Source: CAZWKI01 sp964634645 (GTDB lineage Bacteria > Patescibacteriota > Patescibacteriia > UBA1558 > S5-K13). From it: a stretch of DNA of 7,982 nt. Shown piece after piece: positions 1 to 6,345 of the stretch; position 1 is the stretch's first letter; every line of letters starts with the position of its first letter. Location of the stretch: contig CAZWKI010000043.1 of NCBI GenBank assembly GCA_964634645.1, positions 1-7,982 of the forward strand, in the 5' to 3' direction. Below the pieces are notes generated by a model. It worked only from the letters and a program-made list of their open reading frames with translations. It was not told the origin of the DNA and made no database searches. The position numbers and the translations under genes are program-made.

Positions 1-939
1 TATTCAGATCCAGAAAGTGAGGAAACGGATATGCTTTTAAACGTCTTACCGCCGAGAACTGATCTTCTTAAAAAAGGTGGTTATATGATTCCAAATACAG
101 TGCAAGCAACGCGTGGTTGTAAACATACGTGTGATTTTTGTACTGTACCGGTGGTTTGGCCGAAATATTTTAAACGCCCAGTTGCAGATGTGATTAGGGA
201 CATAAAATTGATGCCAGACAAATATATAGCCTTCAACGACGTTAGCCTTAATGAAGATCCAGAATATGCAAAAGAATTATTTAGAGCCATGATCCCGTTA
301 AATAAAAAATGGGGTGGTTTGGCAACTACTCTAGTCGCCAATGACTTAGAAATGCTCGAATTGATGCGCAAAAGCGGATGTATATATTTACTTCTTGGAT
401 ATGAATCTGTGAGTCAACAAATCTTAGGCGAAATATACAAGGGGTTTAACAAAGAAAAGGATTATAAGTTTGTCACCGATTGTCTGCACAGCTATGGAAT
501 TTCAGTTCAGGGGTGTTTTGTCTTTGGTTTCGATGAGGACGATTTAGATGTTTTTGCTAAAACAGTACAAAGAGTAAATGAACTCAAAGTAGACATTCCA
601 AGATACTCTATTTATACTCCATATCCGGGAACAAGGCTTTTCAAACGAATTCAGCAAGAGGGTAGAATAATTAGTTACAATTGGAACGATTATGATACTA
701 TGCACGTAGTTTATCGCCCAATTCAAATGACACCCGAACAACTGTTTAATGGATTTAAGTGGGCATACAAAGAAACTTTTAAAATTTCCAGTATTTTTTC
801 CAGAGCAATGTATCAAAAGATTGGAGCAAGAACCGTTGTTAATTTCATGGGAAACTTAACATATAAAGTATTTGTAAAAAGACTTTATCATGAAGAAAGA
901 TTCTCTAGCCCCAATGGTATAAAAGATGACAAAATCTAA
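1..939 (+). CDS. B12-binding-type radical SAM protein, 5'-truncated by the window edge
   Basis: The frame is open from base 1, so the N-terminus lies outside the window. The first ATG (31) is probably internal, because ten in-frame residues precede it and no SD site is visible there. The visible part is the radical SAM domain plus C-terminal extension. RGCKHTCDFC (codons 112-141) gives the CX3CX2C motif that binds the 4Fe-4S cluster. GYES (about 399-410) fits the SAM-binding strand motif. FVFGFDEDD and PYPGTRLF are typical of COG1032 enzymes with a DUF4070-like tail, which normally carry a Rossmann B12-binding domain in front; that part is not visible. The reaction is a SAM-dependent radical step on an unknown substrate, presumably in the cytoplasm. 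It is a paralogue of the next gene, whose SD site overlaps this stop codon, so the two are co-transcribed. Family confidence is high, substrate unknown. Confidence 0.93.
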   Translation, partial: YSDPESEETDMLLNVLPPRTDLLKKGGYMIPNTVQATRGCKHTCDFCTVPVVWPKYFKRPVADVIRDIKLMPDKYIAFNDVSLNEDPEYAKELFRAMIPLNKKWGGLATTLVANDLEMLELMRKSGCIYLLLGYESVSQQILGEIYKGFNKEKDYKFVTDCLHSYGISVQGCFVFGFDEDDLDVFAKTVQRVNELKVDIPRYSIYTPYPGTRLFKRIQQEGRIISYNWNDYDTMHVVYRPIQMTPEQLFNGFKWAYKETFKISSIFSRAMYQKIGARTVVNFMGNLTYKVFVKRLYHEERFSSPNGIKDDKI

Positions 940-944
940 AGGAG
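938..944 (+). promoter_or_regulatory. Shine-Dalgarno site setting the start at 950
   Basis: AAAGGAG lies 5 bases before ATG 950 and overlaps the TAA of the upstream gene. It favours ATG 950 over the in-frame ATG at 926, which would overlap the upstream gene and add eight residues in front of a typical B12-domain start (MRVTLIYPA). Confidence 0.85.
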
Positions 945-949
945 AAAAC

Positions 950-2269
950 ATGAGAGTAACTCTTATATATCCCGCTATAGAAAAAAAACCTGGAAAAAGC
1001 TATTTGCGTTCATGGCAAATGGAACCACTTGCAATAGCTGTTATTGCGGGTTTGACACCAGACGATGTCGAAATTAAATTCTATGATGATAGAATCGAAG
1101 ATATACCATTTTCAGAACATACTGATTTGGTTGGTATTTCCGTAGAAACCTATTCTGCAAAAAGGGCTTACGAAATATCTGCTAAATTTAGATCTCAAAA
1201 CATTCCAGTTGTTTTGGGTGGTTATCATCCTACTCTTGTTCCAGAAGAAGCAACTAAGCATTGTGATGCAGTGGTTGTTGGTAGCGCTGAGGGTTTATGG
1301 GAACAAGTTATAAATGACGTACAGAATGGTACGCTTCAAAAAATATACAAAACAGATTCAATGAAAACTGTATTTTTTTCAACTCCCAAACGTAATGTTT
1401 TTGTTGGAAAAAACTATCTCCCCATTTCTTTACTTGAGGCCGGGAGGGGTTGTCAGTTTAAGTGTGAATTTTGTTCCATAACAACATATCATCAAAATAA
1501 TTTTTTTCGTAGGCCAATTAATGAAATTGTCAGCGAAATACGTCAGTTAAAAAACAAATTATTATTTTTCGTTGACGATAATATTATTGGTGATATCGTA
1601 TCTGCAAAAGAACTCTTCAGAGCTCTTATCCCAGAAAAAATAAGTTGGGTAAGTCAATGTAGCACTAATATTTGTAGGGATGATGAACTTATCCAACTTA
1701 TGGCACAAAGTGGTTGTAAGGGTGTTTTGATAGGATTTGAATCTCTAAACCTAGAAAACTTAAAACAAATGGGAAAAACTCACAACAAAATACTTGAATA
1801 TGAGATGACCCTAACAAAACTTCGTGAATATGGGATAGTTGTTTATGGAGCATTTGTCTTAGGATATGATCAGGATGATAATTCTTCTGCAATTAAGACA
1901 GTTGAATTTGGTATGCGTCAAAATTTGTTTATAGCCGCATTTAATCATCTAGTTCCATTTCCGGGCACACCGCTATATAAACGTTTTCAGAAAGAAGGCA
2001 GGCTAATAAGAGATTCTTGGTGGCTAGATTCAGGTTTCCAATTTGGAGATATATGTTATTTTCCGAAAAAGGTTAAACCAAATGAATTAACAGTAATATG
2101 TATGAATGCCAGGAAAAGATTTTTTAAATTTTCCTCGATTATAAAAAGAGGATTAGACCTCAAAGCAAATTGTAAAAGCTTGTCTATGGCCAAGATGTTT
2201 TTTTTCGCAAACTTTCTTTTGAAAAGAGAAATTAACAAAAGAAGAGATGTGCGACTTGGAAGTAGATAA
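950..2269 (+). CDS. B12-binding domain radical SAM protein (DUF4070-like)
   Basis: 439 aa, full length for the family. Residues 1 to about 140 form the Rossmann-like cobalamin-binding domain: first strand MRVTLIYPA, then FYDDRIEDIPF, VGISVETYSAKRAYEI, VVLGGYHPTLVPEEA and AVVVGSAEGLW. There is no DxHxxG motif, so any cobalamin would bind without the usual lower histidine ligand. The radical SAM domain follows: RGCQFKCEFC gives CX3CX2C (Cys168, 172, 175), then FFVDDNIIGD, SGCKGVLIGFES (SAM-binding strand) and PFPGTPLYKRF, ending in a basic tail. Such enzymes perform SAM-dependent radical methylation, cyclisation or C-C bond formation; the substrate here is unknown. The start at 950 is chosen from the AAAGGAG site. 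The gene lies 10 bases after a paralogous radical SAM gene and 12 bases before a GNAT-like gene, so the pair may act on one intermediate. Confidence 0.93.
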   Translation: MRVTLIYPAIEKKPGKSYLRSWQMEPLAIAVIAGLTPDDVEIKFYDDRIEDIPFSEHTDLVGISVETYSAKRAYEISAKFRSQNIPVVLGGYHPTLVPEEATKHCDAVVVGSAEGLWEQVINDVQNGTLQKIYKTDSMKTVFFSTPKRNVFVGKNYLPISLLEAGRGCQFKCEFCSITTYHQNNFFRRPINEIVSEIRQLKNKLLFFVDDNIIGDIVSAKELFRALIPEKISWVSQCSTNICRDDELIQLMAQSGCKGVLIGFESLNLENLKQMGKTHNKILEYEMTLTKLREYGIVVYGAFVLGYDQDDNSSAIKTVEFGMRQNLFIAAFNHLVPFPGTPLYKRFQKEGRLIRDSWWLDSGFQFGDICYFPKKVKPNELTVICMNARKRFFKFSSIIKRGLDLKANCKSLSMAKMFFFANFLLKREINKRRDVRLGSR

Positions 2270-2276
2270 AAAGGAG
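2270..2276 (+). promoter_or_regulatory. Shine-Dalgarno site for the gene at 2282
   Basis: AAAGGAG directly after the upstream TAA, 5 bases before ATG 2282. It supports this start and translation within a polycistronic message. Confidence 0.8.
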
Positions 2277-2281
2277 TAATT

Positions 2282-3397
2282 ATGTCTAGATTTATATTTG
2301 ATTTAGCCGTTAAATCAGATGAATTACAATTACGTAAGATCTTTGAGGAAAATTCAGTTGATGGTGATATCCGGATGTCTTTTTTAAGACGTCCGGATGT
2401 TTTTCAATCAATAGATATCCTCGGGGAAAACCAGGTTATTGTTATAAGAGATACGGAAATGAAAACCATTATTGGGTGTGGTATAAGATCCATACGTCCA
2501 ATGTACGTCAATGGTGAAATTGTTAATGTCGGATATATGAATAGCTTACGTTTAGCTAGGGAATATAGAAATGGATTGTATCTTGCTAGAGCTTTTAAAC
2601 ATTTTGAAAAGTTACACAGAGAAGACAAAAAAGTAAGATTATATTTAACCACCCTTATTGAAAATAATGGCGTGGCCAATCAGGCTCTTTCTACTGGAAG
2701 GGCTGGACTTCCTACATTTAAAGATATTGGAAGGATTTATACGCTTGGGATTAATGCTCAGAAAGTTGTAAGCTCATGGAAAGAAAACAAGCAATTAGAG
2801 ATTAGCGGAGGTAGTTTTGATAATATCAGATCTATTATCAAATTTGTAAATGAAACTCGTGCTTCCCGTCAGTTTTCTCCTTATATTTCAGCAGAATCGT
2901 TTTTAAACGGTGATGTGTTGTATAGACAATTAAATCCAAAGAATTTTTTTGTTGCCTACGGTCACGGTGAAATAGTTGGAGTTTTAGCAACATGGGATCA
3001 GGGGTCTTTCAAACAAAATGTAATTTTTGGCTATAGCAGAAAAATAAAATTGATGCGCCCAATATATAATGCGTATGCTAAATTTACGGGTTATGCTACT
3101 TTGCCCAATATTGGCGAGGAGATTAAGTCTTTTTATATTTGTTGCGTGGCTATATCAGAAAATAATCCAAAGATTTTTGAACATCTTTTACACGTAGCTC
3201 AAGTAGAGAATGTCAATAAAGGGTATTCATATATGTTAATTGGAATGCATGAGAAAGACAATTTTTTGGAGACCATTCTGAGGGCTCATCCAATTCAATA
3301 TAGAAGCAAACTAATGGTTTCTTATTGGGAGGATGGGGTAAGCGATTTCGAGGATCTTCAAAACTTAGTTCCTGGTATTGAAATTGCAATGCTTTAA
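2282..3397 (+). CDS. Double GNAT-like acyltransferase (tentative)
   Basis: 371 aa, about twice the usual GNAT length, and it appears to contain two acyl-CoA N-acyltransferase-like folds. The first half (about 1-160) has a central strand and helix, VGYMNSLRLAREYRNG (83-98), resembling GNAT motif A, and ends with RIYTLGI. The second half (about 175-350) has another GNAT-like core: NFFVAYGHGEIVGVLATWD (221-239), FYICCVAISENN (284-295) and GYSYMLIGMHEKD (314-326). The canonical Q/RxxGxG/A loop is degenerate in both halves, so activity may be confined to one half or altered. Known GNATs move an acyl group from acyl-CoA to an amine. Here it would acylate an amine made or used by the neighbouring radical SAM and GH3 enzymes (inference). 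An AAAGGAG site lies 5 bases before the ATG. No signal peptide or membrane segment is seen. The assignment is by pattern, not search. Confidence 0.8.
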   Translation: MSRFIFDLAVKSDELQLRKIFEENSVDGDIRMSFLRRPDVFQSIDILGENQVIVIRDTEMKTIIGCGIRSIRPMYVNGEIVNVGYMNSLRLAREYRNGLYLARAFKHFEKLHREDKKVRLYLTTLIENNGVANQALSTGRAGLPTFKDIGRIYTLGINAQKVVSSWKENKQLEISGGSFDNIRSIIKFVNETRASRQFSPYISAESFLNGDVLYRQLNPKNFFVAYGHGEIVGVLATWDQGSFKQNVIFGYSRKIKLMRPIYNAYAKFTGYATLPNIGEEIKSFYICCVAISENNPKIFEHLLHVAQVENVNKGYSYMLIGMHEKDNFLETILRAHPIQYRSKLMVSYWEDGVSDFEDLQNLVPGIEIAML

Positions 3398-3400
3398 AAT

Positions 3401-3407
3401 AAAGGAG
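3401..3407 (+). promoter_or_regulatory. Shine-Dalgarno site setting the start at 3414
   Basis: AAAGGAG, 6 bases before ATG 3414. It argues against the in-frame ATG at 3378, which lies inside the upstream gene and would add 12 residues unlike a normal N-terminus. Confidence 0.82.
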
Positions 3408-3413
3408 ATTAAA

Positions 3414-4130
3414 ATGTCCAAATTAAAAAGCAAAACCATTCAAATATCTGAATTATCAGATGATCAAAAAGAGATCATGTGGCAACTTATGGATATTAAT
3501 TATGCAAATGCTAATCATCCTAGGTTCCTTCGAGATCTTTCAGAAAAAGATCACGTGATCATTTTGGAAGATTTGAACTCTGAGAGAATTGTGGGTTTTT
3601 CAACAGTAAAGATTATTTTAACTTCTGTTTCAGAGAAATCTGTTTGTGCTGTATTTTCAGGAGATACTATAATTGATCCTTTATTTTGGGGAGAGCAGGG
3701 ACTAACAAAAGAATTTGGAAAATATCTTATAAATACATTTGAAAGTTTTCCAGAAAGTTATTGTTGTTGGTTCCTAATTTCTAAGGGATATAAAACATAT
3801 AGATATCTCCCGCTTTATTTTAACGAATTTTTTCCTCGTTTTAATAAAGTGACACCGAAATTCGAACAAGAAGTGTTGAATGCTCTGGCGGAAAAAAAAT
3901 ATCCGGGTCTATACGATTCTGATTCAGGAATTATACGTTTAAATGGAACGACTGAAAACCTTAGAGAAGGAATTGCCGATATAACAGATGATAAATTAAG
4001 AAATCCGCACGTTAGTTTCTTTGTAGAAAAAAATCCAGGATATATTCACGGTGATGAATTAGCTTGTATTGCTGAGTTAAGTAATGATAACTTGAAGACA
4101 ATTTTTTTTAGAATTGTCTCTGGAAAATAG
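3414..4130 (+). CDS. GNAT-like protein accompanying GH3
   Basis: 238 aa, soluble, no signal peptide or membrane segment. The N-terminal half looks like a single divergent acyl-CoA N-acyltransferase fold: an opening helix (about 15-40), a beta strand with turn HVIILEDLNSERIVGFSTVK (47-66), the strand VCAVFSGDTIID (77-88), then WGEQGLTKEFGKYL (92-105), where the acyl-CoA-binding loop would lie. WFLISKGYKTYRYLPLYF (119-136) and a C-terminal NPGYIHGDELACIAEL (207-222) are notable conserved-looking segments without a known role. The catalytic residues cannot be named. It sits 16 bases after the double-GNAT gene and 13 bases before the GH3 gene, so it is probably a partner or tailoring acyltransferase in the same pathway. 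The GNAT assignment is weaker than for the preceding gene; 'conserved protein of unknown function' is the fallback. Confidence 0.72.
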   Translation: MSKLKSKTIQISELSDDQKEIMWQLMDINYANANHPRFLRDLSEKDHVIILEDLNSERIVGFSTVKIILTSVSEKSVCAVFSGDTIIDPLFWGEQGLTKEFGKYLINTFESFPESYCCWFLISKGYKTYRYLPLYFNEFFPRFNKVTPKFEQEVLNALAEKKYPGLYDSDSGIIRLNGTTENLREGIADITDDKLRNPHVSFFVEKNPGYIHGDELACIAELSNDNLKTIFFRIVSGK

Positions 4131-4131
4131 C

Positions 4132-4135
4132 GGGG
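4132..4135 (+). promoter_or_regulatory. Weak ribosome binding site for the GH3 gene
   Basis: A GGGG run 8 bases before ATG 4144, weaker than the AAAGGAG sites of the upstream genes. An in-frame TTG at 4114 would add ten residues but lies inside the preceding gene and has no better site, so ATG 4144 is preferred. Confidence 0.5.
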
Positions 4136-4143
4136 TAAATAAA

Positions 4144-5829
4144 ATGTCAAATTTACGTGGCTTTATATCAAATTTATCCTGGGCCATAATATGTACCAAA
4201 GAAATGTTACTACACTACCTATCTTGTTTCAACGTAAAAAGAGTTCAGAAAAATATTTTATTGCAAACTATAAAAAAGAACAAACATTCAATTTTTGGAA
4301 AGCAATTTAATTTTTCTGAAATAAAAACAGTAAGAGAGTTTCAAAATATGATTCCAATCCAAAAATATGATGAATATCATAAGTGGATTGAATTGTTACA
4401 AAACGGAAAAGTCGATGCGATTACCGAAGATACACCAATTATTCTAGAACCTACAAGTGGATCTTCAGGAAAACTTAAACTTATTCCATATACAAAAAAT
4501 CTTCATAGGCAGTTTTTACAGGGAATTCGTCCTTGGATATTTCATATTCTTTGTTCAGATAAACGCATAATGAGAGGAAGGGCATATTGGTCAATAACAC
4601 CTCTTATGAAACAAGAATTCTCTAGCACGGGTTCAATTCCAGTGGGTTTCAAAAATGATGGTGAATATTTTGGAAATATAGAAAGAAAATTGTTGGGAAA
4701 TATTTTAGTAACTCCAAATGAGGTTAGTGAAATTTCTGATTTAGAAAATTTTCGTTATGCAACGCTTTTTTTCTTAATTTATAATCAGAACTTATCATTT
4801 ATTTCTGTATGGAGTCCAACATTTCTTACAACTCTTCTAGAATGTTTATCTTATTGGAAAAATTCTATTGTTAATGATTTAAAAACTGGTCATATATCTT
4901 TTCCAAGAGAAATAGATGTTGCGCTGAAGGAACGTCTTGAAAGAAATGTCCGCCCTAATTTTAAAAGAGCTGTTATAGTGAAAAACGCTTTTTCTTTAAA
5001 GGAGAAGACTCATTCCTATAAAATGCTCTGGCCAGACCTCGCAATCATTAGTTGCTGGGCAGACGGAAGCTCGGCAAATTACGCAAAAGAACTTAATAAG
5101 TTATTTCCAGAAGTTAAAATACAAGCAAAAGGATTACTTGCTACGGAAGGAATTGTATCAATTCCAGTTTGTAATAAATACGACGCTGTCCTTTCTGTCC
5201 GTTCCCATTTCTTTGAATTCATAGAGGTAAACGATTCTAAAATTAAATTAGCACATGAATTGAAGGTCGGGAAAAAGTATTCCGTAGTTTTAACTACTGG
5301 TGGTGGTCTTTATAGATATCGTTTAGGTGATTTAATTGAGGTGACTGGATTTTTTCATAAATGTCCAGCAGTAAAATTTATTAGTAGAGAAGAGTATGTA
5401 TCTGATTTGTTTGGTGAAAAGTTAAACGAAAACTTTATTTCTCAAATTTTGGAATCTCAATTTAAGAAAAACAACATTCAAACTAGTTTTTTCTTAATTG
5501 CTCCAGAATACGATGAGAATAAATCAATCTCTTATACATTATTTCTTGAAATAAAAGAAAGTGAAGAAAATAACAAGGAGGAATTTCTAAAAAGTTTAGC
5601 GGTGTTCATAGAAAACGAACTGATTAAAAGTTTTCACTATGAATATTGCAGAAAACTTAATCAACTTGCTCCGTTTAGAATATTTTTTATTGAGAGCGGT
5701 GGTGTAGAGTCATATCTGAATGCTTGTGTATCTTCTGGACAACGCCTAGGAGATGTTAAGATGAAAATTCTAAGCAAAGATATTGGCTGGAAGAATATAT
5801 TTAAAGGACGTTTAATAAATAGACCCTGA
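4144..5829 (+). CDS. GH3-family acyl-adenylate / amide synthetase
   Basis: 561 aa, normal length for the GH3 family (plant GH3/JAR1 and bacterial homologues), a branch of the adenylate-forming enzymes that activates a carboxylic acid with ATP and joins it to an amine, usually an amino acid. All three nucleotide-binding motifs are visible: PTSGSSGKLKLIPYT (about 103-117, phosphate loop), LLATEGIVSIP (331-341, the second motif) and YRYRLGDLIEVTG (390-402, the third motif). The family signature FGKQFNFSEIKTVREFQ followed by PIQKYDEYHKWI precedes the loop, and DLFGEKLNE (421-429) opens the C-terminal lid domain. No carrier-protein or condensation domain is present, so it acts on free substrates, presumably in the cytoplasm. 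As last gene of the operon it probably forms an amide bond in the product; acid and amine are unknown. A terminator overlaps its stop codon. Confidence 0.93.
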   Translation: MSNLRGFISNLSWAIICTKEMLLHYLSCFNVKRVQKNILLQTIKKNKHSIFGKQFNFSEIKTVREFQNMIPIQKYDEYHKWIELLQNGKVDAITEDTPIILEPTSGSSGKLKLIPYTKNLHRQFLQGIRPWIFHILCSDKRIMRGRAYWSITPLMKQEFSSTGSIPVGFKNDGEYFGNIERKLLGNILVTPNEVSEISDLENFRYATLFFLIYNQNLSFISVWSPTFLTTLLECLSYWKNSIVNDLKTGHISFPREIDVALKERLERNVRPNFKRAVIVKNAFSLKEKTHSYKMLWPDLAIISCWADGSSANYAKELNKLFPEVKIQAKGLLATEGIVSIPVCNKYDAVLSVRSHFFEFIEVNDSKIKLAHELKVGKKYSVVLTTGGGLYRYRLGDLIEVTGFFHKCPAVKFISREEYVSDLFGEKLNENFISQILESQFKKNNIQTSFFLIAPEYDENKSISYTLFLEIKESEENNKEEFLKSLAVFIENELIKSFHYEYCRKLNQLAPFRIFFIESGGVESYLNACVSSGQRLGDVKMKILSKDIGWKNIFKGRLINRP

Positions 5830-5851
5830 TCATAGATTGGGGTCTTATTTT
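5821..5851 (+). terminator. Intrinsic terminator of the biosynthetic operon
   Basis: AGACCC (5821-5826) pairs with GGGTCT (5840-5845), followed by TATTTTAT. The left arm consists of the last two sense codons of the GH3 gene and the loop begins with its TGA stop codon. The six-pair stem is short but GC-rich for this window. Confidence 0.65.
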
Positions 5852-5854
5852 ATA

Positions 5855-5950
5855 TATAGTGAGTTGAGTGGGGGGGGTGGCTATTCCATATTTCTCAAAT
5901 CAGGAATATGGATATATCCATCTTGGCTTTGTATTATTGTTCTAACGTCC
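5855..5950. repeat. Intergenic direct repeat, copy 1
   Basis: Aligns without gaps to 7390-7485. By eye, 75 of 96 positions are identical, and 58 of 68 in the core (5883-5950 against 7418-7485). Shared blocks include TTTCTCAAAT, AGGAATAT, ATATATCCATC and GTTCTAACGTCC. This copy has an eight-G run (5870-5877) where copy 2 has five. TCCATATTTCT (5885-5895) can pair with AGGAATATGGA (5902-5912), but copy 2 breaks the outer part of that stem. On the minus strand 5881-5949 reads as a 22-residue peptide ending in TAG, as in copy 2, with an in-frame stop just upstream here. GTTCTAAC (5939-5946) recurs inverted as GTTAGAAC (6015-6022) beyond the terminator; this may be chance. Function unknown. Confidence 0.85.
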
Positions 5951-5969
5951 TTTTAGATGCCCTGTCACG

Positions 5970-6000
5970 AAAAAACATTGATATAATCAGTGTTTTTTAA
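5970..6000 (+). terminator. Terminator-like hairpin after repeat copy 1
   Basis: A 13-pair stem (5970-5982 with 5986-5998, one G-T pair) with loop ATA. The right arm ends in six T and the left arm begins with six A, so it could stop transcription from either side. It isolates the following gene pair from the operon upstream and closes any transcript crossing the repeat. Confidence 0.7.
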
Positions 6001-6051
6001 TATTTAAAAATAGGGTTAGAACTGAGCTTTTTTTCTTTTTAATTCAATTTG

Positions 6052-6060
6052 TGTTATAAT
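6052..6060 (+). promoter_or_regulatory. Extended -10 promoter for the gene at 6090
   Basis: TGTTATAAT is a consensus -10 box (6055-6060) with the TG extension. No good -35 box lies 17 bases upstream, as is common for extended -10 promoters. The predicted start near 6067 leaves a leader of about 23 bases. Confidence 0.6.
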
Positions 6061-6089
6061 TAAATCAATTAATATACTAAAATAAAATT

Positions 6090-6329
6090 ATGAAAAAAAA
6101 TAAAATAGAGCCAAAAATTAAAGAAACAAAAACATTAACAAATCAAGAAAAAGTGCTACAAAAAATTGAAGAATTAAAAAAAATATTATCTTCTGTAAAA
6201 TCCAAATTTGACAAGATGGATGATAAAACCAAAAAAAGAATTGCCGCCGGAGTCGCTGGTTCAGTTGCATTAATTGCTGGTGCTGTCAGCATTAATAAGA
6301 TTAAAAAAGCATGTAAAAATAAAAAGTAG
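6090..6329 (+). CDS. Small lysine-rich protein with one putative membrane segment
   Basis: 79 aa, not recognised. Residues 1-17 are charged, about 18-40 form a likely amphipathic or coiled-coil helix (KVLQKIEELKKILSSVKSKF), and 51-68 form a small-residue-rich hydrophobic stretch (IAAGVAGSVALIAGAVSI), flanked by KKR before and a very basic tail (KIKKACKNKK) after. It could be a single-pass membrane protein or a membrane- or nucleic-acid-associated helix. No SD site precedes the ATG, but an extended -10 promoter lies about 30 bases upstream, and the charge and hydrophobic pattern looks real rather than random. The next small membrane-protein gene starts 16 bases after this stop codon, so the two probably share a transcript. 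Lysine and AAA codon use is extreme even for this window. Confidence 0.7.
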   Translation: MKKNKIEPKIKETKTLTNQEKVLQKIEELKKILSSVKSKFDKMDDKTKKRIAAGVAGSVALIAGAVSINKIKKACKNKK

Positions 6330-6345
6330 TAAAATTTTATTTATA

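Noticed and set aside
81..371. Minus-strand open frame opposite the first radical SAM gene; similar ones at 544-816, 1698-1892, 2056-2238 and 2404-2679
   Set aside because: All lie opposite well-supported genes, have no recognisable domain and no ribosome site; they are by-products of the real frames.
926..949. Longer N-terminus for the second radical SAM gene from ATG 926
   Set aside because: No ribosome site, overlap with the upstream gene, and AAAGGAG is ideally spaced for ATG 950.
5827..5835. TGA read as glycine (code 25, as in some CPR lineages), extending GH3 by two codons to TAG
   Set aside because: No conserved position in any protein needs TGA as a sense codon, and the GH3 end is reasonable at TGA; the standard code suffices.
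5910..5919. Palindrome GGATATATCC in repeat copy 1 as an operator
   Set aside because: The palindrome is destroyed in copy 2 (AAATATATCC), so it is not a conserved property of the repeat.
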